The notes: generated by a model not told the origin, from the letters alone. A DNA stretch of 64,000 bases from Streptomyces sp. YIM 121038 (GCF_006088715.1 NZ_CP030771.1:6591501-6655500); one strand, 5' to 3'. Numbered from the stretch's first letter, positions 9,918 through 18,871 are shown. A program made the numbers and translations.

Positions 9918-11690
9918 ATGCCCACACTTCCCCCGAAAAGGCGGCTCGCCGCGGGCGCGGCCCTCGTCGTCGCGGCCCTGGTGACCACCACGGCCTGCGG
10001 CAGCGGCGACGGTGACGGCGACGGCGACGGCAAGGGAGCCGGCTACAACGCCGCCCTGAACAAGGTCGCCAAGGCGTCCAAGAAGACCGGTGGCACCCTG
10101 CGCATGGTCGGGAAGCAGGACCTCGACTCCGCCGACCCGCAGCGCGCGTACTACGGCATGTCCTGGGACTTCATGCGCTTCTACACCCGCCAGCTGGTGT
10201 CGTACGACACCAAGCCCGGCAAGGCGGGCACGAAGCTGGTGCCGGACCTCGCCAAGTCCACGGCGAAGATCTCGGCCGACGGCAAGACCTACACGTACGA
10301 GCTGCGCGACGGCCTCACCTGGGAGGACGGCTCGCCGCTGACCTCCAAGGACATCAAGTACGGCATCGAGCGCATCTGGGCCAAGGACACCATCACCGGT
10401 GGCCCCGGCTATCTGCGCCAGGCGCTCGACCCCAAGGGCGAGTACCCGGGTCCGTACAAGGACAAGTCGGCGGACAAGCTCGGTCTGAAGGCGATCCAGA
10501 CGCCGAACGACAAGACCATCGTCTTCAAGCTGCCCAAGCGCAACGGTGACTTCGAGCAGTTCCTCGCGATGCCCTCCGGCTCCCCGGTGAAGGCGGCGAA
10601 GGACACCAAGGCGAAGTACACCTCGCGGCCGTTCTCCTCGGGCCCGTACAAGTTCGACACGTACAAGCCCGGCAAGAAGATCGTGCTCGTGCGCAACGAC
10701 AAGTGGAAGAAGGCCTCGGACCCGATCCGCCCGGCGCTCCCGGACAAGATCGACGTCACCATCTCCGCCAACCTGGAGGAGAACGACAAGCGCCTGATGG
10801 CCGGCGACTACGACGTCGACCTCAACGGCACCGGCATGACCCAGTCGGGCCGCGTCACCGCCGTCCAGAAGCACCGCGACAGCGTCGACAACATGCACAC
10901 GTCCTTCGTGCGCTACGTCGCCCTGATCCACACGGCGAAGCCGTTCGACAACGTCCACTGCCGCAAGGCCGTCTTCTACGCCACGGACTTCGCGAGCCTG
11001 CAGCAGACCCGCGGCGGCAAGCTCGCCGCCGGTGACATCGCCAACAGCACCTTCCCCAAGGCGATCCCGGGCTACAGCGACTACGACCCGTACGGCGTGC
11101 TCGAGCGCAAGGGCAAGCCGGACCTGGCCAAGGCCAAGGACGAGCTCAAGCAGTGCGACAAGCCGGACGGCTTCAGCGCCAAGCTGACCGCCCGCAACAA
11201 CAACCCGGGTGAGGTCGACGCCGCCGAGGCGCTCCAGGCCCAGCTGAAGAAGGCCAACATCAACGTCGACGTCGAGTCCCTCGACGGCGCCGACTCGGCC
11301 AGCATCACCGGTTCGCCCTCCGTGGTGAAGAAGCGCGGCTACAGCATGCAGATGTCCGGCTGGGGCCCCGACTTCCCGTCCGGCCAGGGCTACGCGCAGC
11401 CGCTGTTCGACTCCCGCTTCCTGGTCGAGAACGGCAACTACAACGAGTCGCAGATCAAGGACAAGAAGATCGACGGGCTCTTCGACAAGGCGATCGCCGA
11501 GACCGACCCGGTCAAGGCCGGTGAGATCTACAAGCAGCTCGACAAGCGCATCCTCGACCAGGCCGACTGGATGCCCTTCCTCTACGAGAAGAACATCACC
11601 TGGCGCGGACCGCGGCTGACCAACGCCTACATGTCCGACGCCTACAACGGCCGGTACGACTACGTCTCGCTCGGCGTCAGCAGCAAGTAG
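9918..11690 (+). CDS. ABC transporter solute-binding lipoprotein, family 5 (oligopeptide type)
   Basis: This 590-residue extracytoplasmic binding protein has a lipoprotein signal with lipobox VTTTAC (Cys at about residue 27), then a Gly/Asp-rich linker. The SBP family 5 fold follows, with RQLVSYDTKPGKAGTKLVPDLA, YTYELRDGLTWEDGSPLTSKDIKYGIERIW, and a C-terminal YKQLDKRILDQADWMPFLYEKNI. It presumably captures peptides or similar ligands and delivers them to the two permeases. It lies 102 bases after the first permease. A stable hairpin just behind its stop codon may protect the binding-protein message or reduce read-through, giving the usual excess of binding protein over membrane parts. Confidence 0.94.
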   Translation: MPTLPPKRRLAAGAALVVAALVTTTACGSGDGDGDGDGKGAGYNAALNKVAKASKKTGGTLRMVGKQDLDSADPQRAYYGMSWDFMRFYTRQLVSYDTKPGKAGTKLVPDLAKSTAKISADGKTYTYELRDGLTWEDGSPLTSKDIKYGIERIWAKDTITGGPGYLRQALDPKGEYPGPYKDKSADKLGLKAIQTPNDKTIVFKLPKRNGDFEQFLAMPSGSPVKAAKDTKAKYTSRPFSSGPYKFDTYKPGKKIVLVRNDKWKKASDPIRPALPDKIDVTISANLEENDKRLMAGDYDVDLNGTGMTQSGRVTAVQKHRDSVDNMHTSFVRYVALIHTAKPFDNVHCRKAVFYATDFASLQQTRGGKLAAGDIANSTFPKAIPGYSDYDPYGVLERKGKPDLAKAKDELKQCDKPDGFSAKLTARNNNPGEVDAAEALQAQLKKANINVDVESLDGADSASITGSPSVVKKRGYSMQMSGWGPDFPSGQGYAQPLFDSRFLVENGNYNESQIKDKKIDGLFDKAIAETDPVKAGEIYKQLDKRILDQADWMPFLYEKNITWRGPRLTNAYMSDAYNGRYDYVSLGVSSK

Positions 11691-11699
11691 CGCCCCACC

Positions 11700-11726
11700 G
11701 CCACGGCGGGCAGCCCCCGCCGTGGC
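11700..11726 (+). terminator. 11-bp perfect hairpin downstream of the binding-protein gene
   Basis: GCCACGGCGGG (11700-11710) pairs perfectly with CCCGCCGTGGC (11716-11726) around a 5-base loop, 10 bases after the stop codon and inside the operon. It lacks a T tract, so partial termination or mRNA stabilisation is likelier than complete termination. Confidence 0.65.
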
Positions 11727-11852
11727 ACCCGTAGTTGATCAACCGTCACAACGCCGCCGATATCCGCCAGTCCGAAGGGCAGGTGATGGCCCCGGGCGGT
11801 GGCCCCGCACCCCTCACGAGGGGGCCGCGGAGCCACCGCCGGGCCGCGCACA

Positions 11853-12854
11853 GTGCTTGCTTACCTCATCCGGCGCCTGATCGCCGTCATCATCATGGTG
11901 CTGGTCGTACTGCTCGCGACCTTCACCGTCTTCTTCATGCTGCCCAAGTGGGCTGGACAGGACATCGCCGTCCTCTTCGCCGGCAAGCAGGCCGGAGCCG
12001 AGCAGCTCGCCGGCATCCGGACCAAGCTGGGTCTCGACGACCCGCTGATCGTCCAGTTCTGGGACTTCATCAAGGGCATCCCGATGGGCCGGGACTACGC
12101 CAACGGCAGTGACGTCACGCACTGCCCGGCGCCCTGCTTCGGCTACTCCTTCCGCACCGAGGCGCCCGTCTGGGAGACCCTCAAGGACGCCCTGCCCGTG
12201 ACCGGCGCGCTCGCCGCCGGTGCCTGTGTGCTGTGGCTCGCCGCCGGTGTCGCCACCGGTGTGGTCTCCGCGCTCAAGCGGGGCACCATCTGGGACCGCG
12301 CCGCGATGACCACCGCCCTCGGCGGCGTCTCGCTGCCCGTCTTCTTCACCGGCATGGTCGCGATGGGCATCTTCGTCCACAACCTGGGCTGGGTGAAGAT
12401 CGCCGACAGCCTCTCGACGGACGACAGCATCGACGTCTGGTTCCAGACACTGATCCTGCCGTGGATCGTGCTCGCCTTCCTCAACGCCGCGATGTACGCG
12501 CGTCTCACCCGCGCCACCATGATGGAAGTCCTCGGCGAGGACTACATCCGCACCGCGCGCGCCAAGGGCCTCGGCGAGTCCGTCGTCATCCGCAGACACG
12601 CCCTGCGCTCCGCGATGACGCCGATCCTCACCGTCTTCGGACTCGACCTCGGCGTCCTCATGGGCGGCGCCGTGCTCACCGAGTCCACCTTCAACCTTCC
12701 GGGCCTCGGCCTCGAAGCGGTCAGGGCCATCAGCAGCAAGGACCTGCCCGTGATCCTCGGCGTCACCCTGTGCGCGGCCCTCGCCATCGCCGTCGCCAAC
12801 CTCGTCGTGGACCTTCTGTACGCCGTCATTGACCCGCGAGTGAGGCTGGGATGA
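11853..12854 (+). CDS. Oligopeptide/dipeptide-type ABC transporter permease (DppB/OppB-like)
   Basis: This 333-residue inner-membrane permease has an N-terminal helix in the typical place (VLAYLIRRLIAVIIMVLVVLLATFTVFFML), a periplasmic loop with CPAPCFGYS, and five more helices. Its coupling motif is EDYIRTARAKGLGESVVIRRHALRSAM. The GTG at 11853 is preferred because B-type permeases start one or two residues before the first helix; a GTG at 11799 in the same frame would add 18 polar residues and cannot be excluded. The last four bases overlap the next gene (ATGA), so the permease and ATPase are translationally coupled. Confidence 0.92.
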   Translation: MLAYLIRRLIAVIIMVLVVLLATFTVFFMLPKWAGQDIAVLFAGKQAGAEQLAGIRTKLGLDDPLIVQFWDFIKGIPMGRDYANGSDVTHCPAPCFGYSFRTEAPVWETLKDALPVTGALAAGACVLWLAAGVATGVVSALKRGTIWDRAAMTTALGGVSLPVFFTGMVAMGIFVHNLGWVKIADSLSTDDSIDVWFQTLILPWIVLAFLNAAMYARLTRATMMEVLGEDYIRTARAKGLGESVVIRRHALRSAMTPILTVFGLDLGVLMGGAVLTESTFNLPGLGLEAVRAISSKDLPVILGVTLCAALAIAVANLVVDLLYAVIDPRVRLG

Positions 12855-13948
12855 CCGAACTGAGCAAGAGCGGTGCCGCGGTGGGCGAGCCCACCACCGG
12901 TTCCGCGGCCCCCACCGCCTTCCTCGAGGTCCGCGACCTCAAGGTGCACTTCCCCACCGACGACGGCCTGGTGAAGTCCGTCGACGGCCTGACCTTCTCC
13001 CTGGAGAAGGGCCGCACCCTCGGCATCGTCGGCGAGTCCGGCTCCGGCAAGTCCGTGACCTCGCTCGGCATCCTCGGTCTGCACACGGCCGGGCAGTACG
13101 GCCGCCGCAAGCCGCAGCTGTCCGGCGAGATCTGGCTGAACGGCACCGAGCTGCTCAGCGCGCCGCCGGACCAGGTGCGCAAGCTGCGCGGCCGCGAGAT
13201 GGCGATGATCTTCCAGGACCCGCTGTCCGCGCTGCACCCGTACTACTCCATCGGCAAGCAGATCACCGAGGCGTACCGGGTCCACCACGACGTCGACAAG
13301 AAGGCCGCCCGCAAGCGCGCCATCGAGATGCTCGACCGCGTCGGCATCCCGCAGCCGGACAAGCGGGTGGACTCCTACCCGCACGAGTTCTCCGGCGGCA
13401 TGCGCCAGCGCGCGATGATCGCGATGGCCCTGGTCAACAACCCGGAGCTGCTGATCGCCGACGAGCCCACGACGGCGCTCGACGTGACGGTCCAGGCCCA
13501 GATCCTGGACCTGATCAGGGACCTGCAGAAGGAGTTCGGCTCCGCGGTCATCATGATTACCCACGACCTGGGCGTCGTGGCGGAGATGGCCGACGAACTC
13601 CTCGTGATGTACGGCGGCCGCTGCGTCGAGCGCGGCTCGGCCCAGGAGGTCTTCTACGAGCCCCAGCACCCCTACACCTGGGGCCTGCTCGGCTCGATGC
13701 CGCGCATCGACCGCGAGGAGACCGAGCGCCTCATCCCGGTCAAGGGCTCCCCGCCCAGCCTCATCAACCTGCCGAGCGGCTGCGCCTTCAACCCGCGGTG
13801 CCCCTACGCCGACGTGCCCAAGGACAACATCACGCGGACGGAGCGCCCCGAACTGACCGAGGTCGGCTCCGGCCACTTCTCGGCCTGCCACATGTCGCGC
13901 GAGGAGCGCACCCGGATCTGGACCGAAGAGATTGCGCCGAAGCTGTGA
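12851..13948 (+). CDS. Oligopeptide-type ABC transporter ATP-binding protein (DppD/OppD-like)
   Basis: This 365-residue ATPase energises the importer. Walker A is GESGSGKS (about residues 60-67), the ABC signature [12 protein letters not shown], Walker [15 protein letters not shown], and the switch His lies in MITHDLG. The C-terminal oligopeptide/dipeptide extension has the Cys-rich [12 protein letters not shown] segment. From memory this Cys motif binds a [4Fe-4S] cluster in some DppD proteins. It overlaps both neighbours, the permease by four bases and the next ATPase by GTGA, consistent with one translationally coupled unit. Confidence 0.95.
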   Translation: MTELSKSGAAVGEPTTGSAAPTAFLEVRDLKVHFPTDDGLVKSVDGLTFSLEKGRTLGIVGESGSGKSVTSLGILGLHTAGQYGRRKPQLSGEIWLNGTELLSAPPDQVRKLRGREMAMIFQDPLSALHPYYSIGKQITEAYRVHHDVDKKAARKRAIEMLDRVGIPQPDKRVDSYPHEFSGGMRQRAMIAMALVNNPELLIADEPTTALDVTVQAQILDLIRDLQKEFGSAVIMITHDLGVVAEMADELLVMYGGRCVERGSAQEVFYEPQHPYTWGLLGSMPRIDREETERLIPVKGSPPSLINLPSGCAFNPRCPYADVPKDNITRTERPELTEVGSGHFSACHMSREERTRIWTEEIAPKL

Positions 13949-15336
13949 CCGAGAAACGTGACGCGGCGCGGGACGAAGCCGCAGTGACGGAGAAAGCCGA
14001 ACAGATGACGATCCCGGAGCAGACGAAGAAGTCGTCGACGGCGAAGTCCGCGGAGGCGCTGCTCAAGGTCGAGGGCCTGGTCAAGCACTTCCCCATCAAG
14101 AAGGGGCTGCTCCAGCGCCAGGTCGCGGCCGTGCAGGCCGTGGACGGCCTCACCTTCGACGTGCGGTCCGGCGAGACCCTCGGCGTCGTCGGCGAGTCCG
14201 GCTGCGGCAAGTCGACCATGGGCCGGCTCATCACCCGGCTGCTCGAACCGACCAGCGGGCGGGTGGAGTTCGAGGGCGTGGACATCACGCACCTGGGCAC
14301 CGCGCGGATGCGCCCGCTGCGCCGCGACGTCCAGATGATCTTCCAGGACCCGTACTCCTCGCTGAACCCGCGCCACACCATCGGCACGATCGTGGGCGCG
14401 CCGTTCAAGCTCCAGGGCGTCAAGCCCGAGGGCGGCATCAAGAAGACCGTCCAGGAGATGCTGGAGCGCGTCGGCCTGAACCCGGAGCACTACAACCGCT
14501 ATCCGCACGAGTTCTCCGGCGGCCAGCGCCAGCGCATCGGCATCGCGCGGGCGCTCGCGCTCAAGCCGAAGCTGGTGGTGGCGGACGAGCCCGTCTCCGC
14601 GCTCGACGTCTCCATCCAGGCGCAGGTCGTCAACCTCCTCGACGACCTCCAGGACGAGCTCGGGCTCACCTATGTGATCATCGCGCACGACCTGTCGGTC
14701 ATCCGGCACGTGTCCGACCGGATCGCGGTGATGTACCTGGGCAAGATGGTCGAGCTCGCGGACCGCAAGGACCTGTACACCAAGCCGATGCACCCGTACA
14801 CCAAGGCGCTGCTCTCCGCGGTGCCGGTGCCGGACCCCAAGCGGCGCGGTACCAAGAGCGAGCGCATCCTGCTCCGCGGCGACGTGCCCTCGCCGATCGA
14901 CCCGCCCACCGGCTGCCGCTTCCACACGCGCTGCTGGAAGGCGACGGAGATCTGCGCGGTCAAGGAGCCGCCGCTGCTCTCCCTGGAGCCCGGACACCAG
15001 GTGGCCTGCCACCACCCGGAGAACGCGGACGACCAGGCGCCCGAGGACACGAAGCTCCTGTCGGTGGCGCGCGAGGCCATCGACGTGGTGACGGTCACGA
15101 CGGCGGCGGACGAGGCGGAGGCCGAGGCCGAGCCCAAGGCCGAGCCCAAGGCCGAGCCCAAGGCCGAGCCCAAGGCCGAGCCCAAGGCCGAGCCCAAGGC
15201 CGAGCCCAAGGCCGAGCCCAAGGCCGAGCCCAAGGCCGAGCCCAAGGCCAAGGCTGAAGCCGCGGCCGCGCCTTCGCAGGAAGCCGAGGCCGCGACGGAG
15301 GCCCCCACGCCCGAGAAGGCAGCGGACCCGGAGTGA
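13945..15336 (+). CDS. Oligopeptide-type ABC transporter ATP-binding protein (DppF/OppF-like) with EPKA-repeat tail
   Basis: This 463-residue ATPase is the second nucleotide-binding subunit. Walker A is GESGCGKST, the signature FSGGQRQRIGIA, Walker B LVVADEPVSALDVS, and the H-loop IIAHDLS; the oligo_HPY region contains GCRFHTRCWKA. The GTG start overlapping the previous stop (GTGA) gives coupling, although an ATG at 14005 also fits homologues. After about residue 380 it has an unusual acidic-basic tail: ten perfect EPKA repeats (nucleotides 15130-15249), then Ala/Glu-rich sequence. Family members normally end near the HPY domain, so the tail adds about 80 residues with no known role. Confidence 0.93.
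   Translation: MTEKRDAARDEAAVTEKAEQMTIPEQTKKSSTAKSAEALLKVEGLVKHFPIKKGLLQRQVAAVQAVDGLTFDVRSGETLGVVGESGCGKSTMGRLITRLLEPTSGRVEFEGVDITHLGTARMRPLRRDVQMIFQDPYSSLNPRHTIGTIVGAPFKLQGVKPEGGIKKTVQEMLERVGLNPEHYNRYPHEFSGGQRQRIGIARALALKPKLVVADEPVSALDVSIQAQVVNLLDDLQDELGLTYVIIAHDLSVIRHVSDRIAVMYLGKMVELADRKDLYTKPMHPYTKALLSAVPVPDPKRRGTKSERILLRGDVPSPIDPPTGCRFHTRCWKATEICAVKEPPLLSLEPGHQVACHHPENADDQAPEDTKLLSVAREAIDVVTVTTAADEAEAEAEPKAEPKAEPKAEPKAEPKAEPKAEPKAEPKAEPKAEPKAKAEAAAAPSQEAEAATEAPTPEKAADPE
15130..15249 (+). repeat. Ten tandem 12-bp repeats encoding EPKA
   Basis: GAGCCCAAGGCC is repeated ten times without a single mismatch inside the C-terminal tail of the second transporter ATPase. Perfect identity at the DNA level, rather than only at the protein level, points to recent slippage or expansion. 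Confidence 0.97.
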
Positions 15337-15353
15337 TCCCGCGCTGAGTTCCC

Positions 15354-15382
15354 CCCGCCCGCCCCCACACGGGGCGGGCGGG
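15354..15382 (+). terminator. Terminator of the ABC importer operon
   Basis: A perfect 12-bp stem, CCCGCCCGCCCC (15354-15365) with GGGGCGGGCGGG (15371-15382) and loop CACAC, stands 18 bases after the last ATPase stop. It is U-less, as usual for high-GC actinobacteria. Confidence 0.8.
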
Positions 15383-15410
15383 CGTCGCCTTGGAGGAGAG
15401 CGACGGCGAC

Positions 15411-15478
15411 AGTCTGAGCCCGTCCGGCGATAGTCTGAGCCCGTCCGGCGATTGAGGACGAGCGCGCCGGCGCGATGG
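15411..15478 (+). repeat. Exact 21-bp tandem duplication joined to a dispersed Streptomyces repeat
   Basis: Positions 15411-15431 and 15432-15452 are identical 21-mers starting AGTCTGAGCCCGTCCGGCGA. The second runs into ATTGAGGACGAGCGCGCCGGCGCG, which resembles the 'CCGGCGTTTGAGGACGAG' element seen at 39.8 kb and 55.1-55.2 kb. It is non-coding. Confidence 0.85.
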
Positions 15479-15566
15479 TCCTGCTGAGGGGGGGGCGGGC
15501 CCGGCGGGAGAGGGGCCCCGGGCGCGGCCCGGTGAGTGGAGCTCACCCGGCGGGTGAGAATGGCTC

Positions 15567-16229
15567 GTGCTTCACGATTTGTTCAGCCCCTCCGTCCAGC
15601 ACGCCCTGGACATCGCCGGGATCTTCGTCTTCGCGATCTCCGGCGCGCTCCTCGCCGTCCGCAAGAACTTCGACGTCTTCGGCATCGCCGTCCTCGCCGA
15701 GGTCACCGCGCTCGGCGGCGGGCTCTTCCGGGACCTGGTGATCGGCGCGGTGCCGCCCGCCGCCTTCACGGACCTCGGCTACTTCCTCACCCCGCTGCTC
15801 GCCGCGCTGCTCGTGTTCTTCCTGCACCCGGAGGTCGAACGCACCCAGCTCGCCGTGAACGTCTTCGACGCGGCGGGCCTCGGCCTGTTCTGCGTCACCG
15901 GAACGGCCAAGGCGTACGACTACGGCCTCGGCCTCACCGCGTCCGCGGCCCTCGGCCTCGCCACCGCGGTGGGCGGCGGCGTCCTGCGCGACATCATCGC
16001 CAACGAGGTGCCGTCCCTGGTGCGCTGGGACCGCGACCTGTACGCGGTGCCGGCGATCGTGGGCGCGGCGATCGTCGCCCTGTGCCTGCGCTACGACGCC
16101 CTGAACGGCTTCACGACCGGGCTCGCGATCGTCACGGCGTTCGTGCTTCGGCTGCTCGCGATGCGCTACCACTGGCGGGCGCCCCGGGCCTGGAACCGGC
16201 GGTCCTCGGCGGCGGAGGACGGCGCCTGA
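15567..16229 (+). CDS. TRIC/UPF0126-family membrane protein
   Basis: This 220-residue integral membrane protein has about seven hydrophobic helices and two internally repeated UPF0126 (TRIC channel) modules. Each repeat has the paired signature: DIAGIFVFAISGALLAVRKNFDVFGIAVLAEV with GGGLFRDLVIG, then DAAGLGLFCVTGTAKAYDYGL with GGGVLRDIIANEVP. Prokaryotic TRIC proteins are cation channels; some relatives have been discussed as glycine or other small-solute transporters. I took the GTG at 15567; homologues start close to the first helix. It stands alone between the ABC operon terminator and the thioesterase gene. Confidence 0.85.
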   Translation: MLHDLFSPSVQHALDIAGIFVFAISGALLAVRKNFDVFGIAVLAEVTALGGGLFRDLVIGAVPPAAFTDLGYFLTPLLAALLVFFLHPEVERTQLAVNVFDAAGLGLFCVTGTAKAYDYGLGLTASAALGLATAVGGGVLRDIIANEVPSLVRWDRDLYAVPAIVGAAIVALCLRYDALNGFTTGLAIVTAFVLRLLAMRYHWRAPRAWNRRSSAAEDGA

Positions 16230-16283
16230 GCCCCGCTTCCCAAAAAGCTACCGCTTAGTAGTTTCGTGTTGTACGTTGTCGGC

Positions 16284-17144
16284 ATGGCGGAAACAGCTGC
16301 GGCGCCCGCGCCGCGCGCGACGATCGGCAACAGCGAGTTCGACCGCGACACCGAGGTCTTCGCGCGCGAACCCGGCGTCTACGACACCGAGCTCTCGGCG
16401 GGCTGGACCATCATCAGCGCCGTCAACGGCGGCTACCTCCTCGCCCTCGTCGGCCGCGCGCTCGCGCACGCGCTGCCCCACTCCGACCCGTTCACGGTCT
16501 CGGCGCACTATCTGACGGCGTCCGAGCCGGGGCCCGCCGTCGTCCGTACGCAGGTCGTGCGCGCCGGGCGCGGCCTGTCCACCGGGCAGGCCTCCCTCTA
16601 CCAGGAGGAGGGCGGGCGCGAGGTCGAGCGGCTGCGCGTCGTCGCCTCGTACGGCGACCTCGACGCGCTCCCCGACGACGTGCGCACCTCGGCGCTGCCG
16701 CCGGACCTGCCGCCCGTCGAGCAGTGCTTCGGGCCCGACGACGCGCCGGACCGCGGGGCGGTGCCCGGCAGCTCCGCGATCGCGGACCGGCTCTGGCTGA
16801 AGCTCGACCCGGCGACGCTCGGGTGGGCGCTCGGGGCGCCCTCCGGCAAGGGCGAGATGCGCGGCTGGTTCGGCCTCGCGGACGGGCGCGACCCGGATCC
16901 GCTGTCGCTGCTCCTCGCGGTGGACGCGCTGCCGCCGACGGCGTTCGAGCTGGGGCTCTCCGGCTGGGTGCCGACCATCGAGCTGACCGCGCACATCCGG
17001 GCCAGGCCCGCGCCGGGGCCGCTGCGGGTCTCCATCACCACGCGCAACCTGGCCGGGGGCTTCCTGGAGGAGGACGCCGAGGTCTGGGACACGGCCGACC
17101 GCCTGGTGGCCCAGTCCCGCCAACTGGCCAGGGCCCGCCTCTGA
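16284..17144 (+). CDS. Acyl-CoA thioesterase-like hotdog protein
   Basis: This 286-residue protein has two hotdog halves. The first has GWTIISAVNGGYLLALVGRAL and FTVSAHYLTASEPGPAVVRTQVVRAGR. The second has MRGWFGLADGRDPDPLSLLLAVDALPPTAFELGLSGWVPTIELTAHIRARP. This is the TesB-like, 4HBT_3 arrangement, which hydrolyses acyl-CoA esters. I chose ATG 16284; it has no ribosome site, but a TACGTT -10-like hexamer at 16272-16277 would start transcription at or next to the ATG, so it may be leaderless. The upstream 16248-16262 has a small palindrome (CTAC-CGCTTA-GTAG), a possible repressor site. The substrate is unknown. Confidence 0.8.
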   Translation: MAETAAAPAPRATIGNSEFDRDTEVFAREPGVYDTELSAGWTIISAVNGGYLLALVGRALAHALPHSDPFTVSAHYLTASEPGPAVVRTQVVRAGRGLSTGQASLYQEEGGREVERLRVVASYGDLDALPDDVRTSALPPDLPPVEQCFGPDDAPDRGAVPGSSAIADRLWLKLDPATLGWALGAPSGKGEMRGWFGLADGRDPDPLSLLLAVDALPPTAFELGLSGWVPTIELTAHIRARPAPGPLRVSITTRNLAGGFLEEDAEVWDTADRLVAQSRQLARARL

Positions 17145-17164
17145 GGGGCCCCTGCCCCCCCCCC

Positions 17165-17181
17165 CCGGGGCCCGGCCCCGG
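17165..17181. terminator. Bidirectional hairpin between convergent thioesterase and yeiH-like genes
   Basis: CCGGGGC (17165-17171), loop CCG, GCCCCGG (17175-17181) stands between the two stop codons and follows a run of eleven C residues (17156-17166). The homopolymer could make this spot prone to sequencing or replication slippage. Confidence 0.55.
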
Positions 17182-17189
17182 TCAAGGGC

Positions 17190-18236
17190 TCACGCCGTCA
17201 GGCAGACCCCCGCGTAGGAGACCCCCGCCACCACCACCCAGGCGCACAGCCCCACCAGGGCCACCCGGCCCCCCGTACGGGCCAGCGACCGCAGGTCCAC
17301 CGCGCTGCCGAGCCCGAAGAGCGCCGCCCCGAGGAGGAGCTCCTGGGCGAGCCCGGCCGCGTCGAGGGCGGACCCCGACAGCAGGTCCGTACTGCGCAGG
17401 CCCACCATCAGCAGGAACCCGGCGACGAAGAGCGGCACCACGGCGGGCCGCCGCTCACCGGGCGCGGCCGCGCCCCGGGCCCGTACGGAGACGGCGACCG
17501 CCGCGACGAGCGGCGCGAGCACGGCCACCCGCATCAGCTTGACGAGCACGCCCTCGCCGAGCGCGTCACCCCCGGCGGTCTGCGCGGTCGCCACCACCTG
17601 CCCCACGTCGTGCACACTGGCCCCCACCCACCGCCCGAACTCCGCGTCGGTGAGCCCCAACGGGCCCTGGAGCAGCGGGAGCACGGCGATCGCGAGCGTG
17701 CCGCACAGCGTGACGACGGCCACGGACACGGCGGTGTCCCGCTCCTCGCTCTTGGACACGTCGCCGACCGCGCCGATCGCCGAGGCGCCGCAGATCGAGT
17801 AGCCGGTGGCGATGAGCAGGGGCTGGTCGCCGGGGAGCCCGAGCCGCCGGCCGAGCCACCAGGTGCCGAAGAACGTGGCCGCCACCGTCACGAGCACCAT
17901 CGCGACGGTCTGCCAGCCCACGCCGAGCACGTCGTCGAGGCTGAGCTTCAGGCCGAGGAGCACCACGCCCACCCGCATCAGGCGCTTCGCCGCGAAGGTG
18001 AGCCCGGCCTTGGCGGGCCCGCGCACCCACGTCCGCGTACCGGGTACGTGCGCGGCGACCAGACCGAGCACGATGGCGACGGTCAGCATCGGCAGACCGG
18101 GCAGCAGCCGGTGCGTCAGCCAGGCGAGCGCCACCGCGGCCGCGGCGAGGGCGAGCCCCGGCCAGGGGCCGGGTCCGGCGGCGGGCCCGGCTGCGGGGGG
18201 CGCGGTCTTCGCCGGGCGCTGTCCGAGCAGCGCCAT
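17190..18236 (-). CDS. YeiH-family putative sulfate/sulfite exporter
   Basis: This 348-residue polytopic membrane protein has around ten hydrophobic helices. It has the family (Cons_hypoth698/YeiH) features LLGLKLSLDDVLGVGWQT, IATGYSICGASAIGAVGDV and WVGASVHDVGQVVATA, and a C terminus LFGLGSAVDLRSLARTGGRV. The family is annotated as putative sulfate exporters on the basis of association with sulfur metabolism. The ATG at 18234-18236 shares its A with the TGA of the cysteine dioxygenase gene (TGATG), so the two are tightly coupled. Cysteine sulfinate breakdown gives sulfite, so exporting sulfite or sulfate is a coherent role, but the direction and ion are inferred. Confidence 0.85.
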   Translation of the reverse strand: MALLGQRPAKTAPPAAGPAAGPGPWPGLALAAAAVALAWLTHRLLPGLPMLTVAIVLGLVAAHVPGTRTWVRGPAKAGLTFAAKRLMRVGVVLLGLKLSLDDVLGVGWQTVAMVLVTVAATFFGTWWLGRRLGLPGDQPLLIATGYSICGASAIGAVGDVSKSEERDTAVSVAVVTLCGTLAIAVLPLLQGPLGLTDAEFGRWVGASVHDVGQVVATAQTAGGDALGEGVLVKLMRVAVLAPLVAAVAVSVRARGAAAPGERRPAVVPLFVAGFLLMVGLRSTDLLSGSALDAAGLAQELLLGAALFGLGSAVDLRSLARTGGRVALVGLCAWVVVAGVSYAGVCLTA

Positions 18237-18811
18237 CAGCGGTCGGCCGGCAGGTCGTACACGCGCCGCACGCTCGTGCCGAGCCGGGAGATGTCCGCGC
18301 CGTAGACGTGCAGGGATATCGCGCGCCCCGTGCCGGCGTTCCACACCCGGTGGATGTCGCCGGGGGGCGCGAAGCCGCACACCGCGCCGGTGGGGTTGAC
18401 GACGTCCTCGGTGGCGATGAGCCGCGCGGAGGCGCCGGGCCCGGCCGCGGGCACGAGCCGGTAGCGCCGCTCGTGCTCCTCGCCCTCGTGCACCCCGGTC
18501 ACGCACCAGGAGACGTGGTCGTGCACGGAGGTGCGCTGGCCGGGCATCCAGACGAGCGCGACGACGGAGAAGCTGCCGTCGGCCTCGGCGTGCAGGAGGT
18601 GCTGCCGGTAGCGGTCGGGGTCGCCCTCGCACTGCTCGTCGGTGAGCAGGCCGACCGCGCCGAGGTGCGGCGCCAGCCGCTCGCCGACGAGGTAGGCGGT
18701 CAGGTCCGGCGGCAGACCGCGGCCGACGGCCTCGCGGATGTCGGCGACGAGCGCGTCGGTCCGCTCGGTCGTGCGGGCGGGCGGAGCGTGGTGCGCGGTG
18801 GGGGTGGTCAT
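18236..18811 (-). CDS. Cysteine dioxygenase family protein
   Basis: This 191-residue cupin enzyme probably oxidises cysteine to cysteine sulfinate. The metal site is visible: HDH in TSVHDHVSWCVTGVHEG provides two His ligands, and the third is the His of PPGDIHRVWN. In the family a Cys near the first motif can crosslink to a Tyr, and VSWCVTGV carries a Cys at that place. I chose ATG 18811 (MTTPTAHH); an ATG at 18835 in the same frame would add eight residues. It is translationally coupled to the exporter gene and lies downstream of the lysR gene on the same strand. Confidence 0.85.
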   Translation of the reverse strand: MTTPTAHHAPPARTTERTDALVADIREAVGRGLPPDLTAYLVGERLAPHLGAVGLLTDEQCEGDPDRYRQHLLHAEADGSFSVVALVWMPGQRTSVHDHVSWCVTGVHEGEEHERRYRLVPAAGPGASARLIATEDVVNPTGAVCGFAPPGDIHRVWNAGTGRAISLHVYGADISRLGTSVRRVYDLPADR

Positions 18812-18871
18812 ACTCGCAGCGTCGACCCGCACCATCCATCACGTCCAACGACAGTTTCTTCGCATTGGGTT

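Noticed and set aside
15130..15249. CRISPR-like array in the ATPase gene
   Set aside because: Adjacent 12-bp units with no spacers, encoding EPKA in frame.
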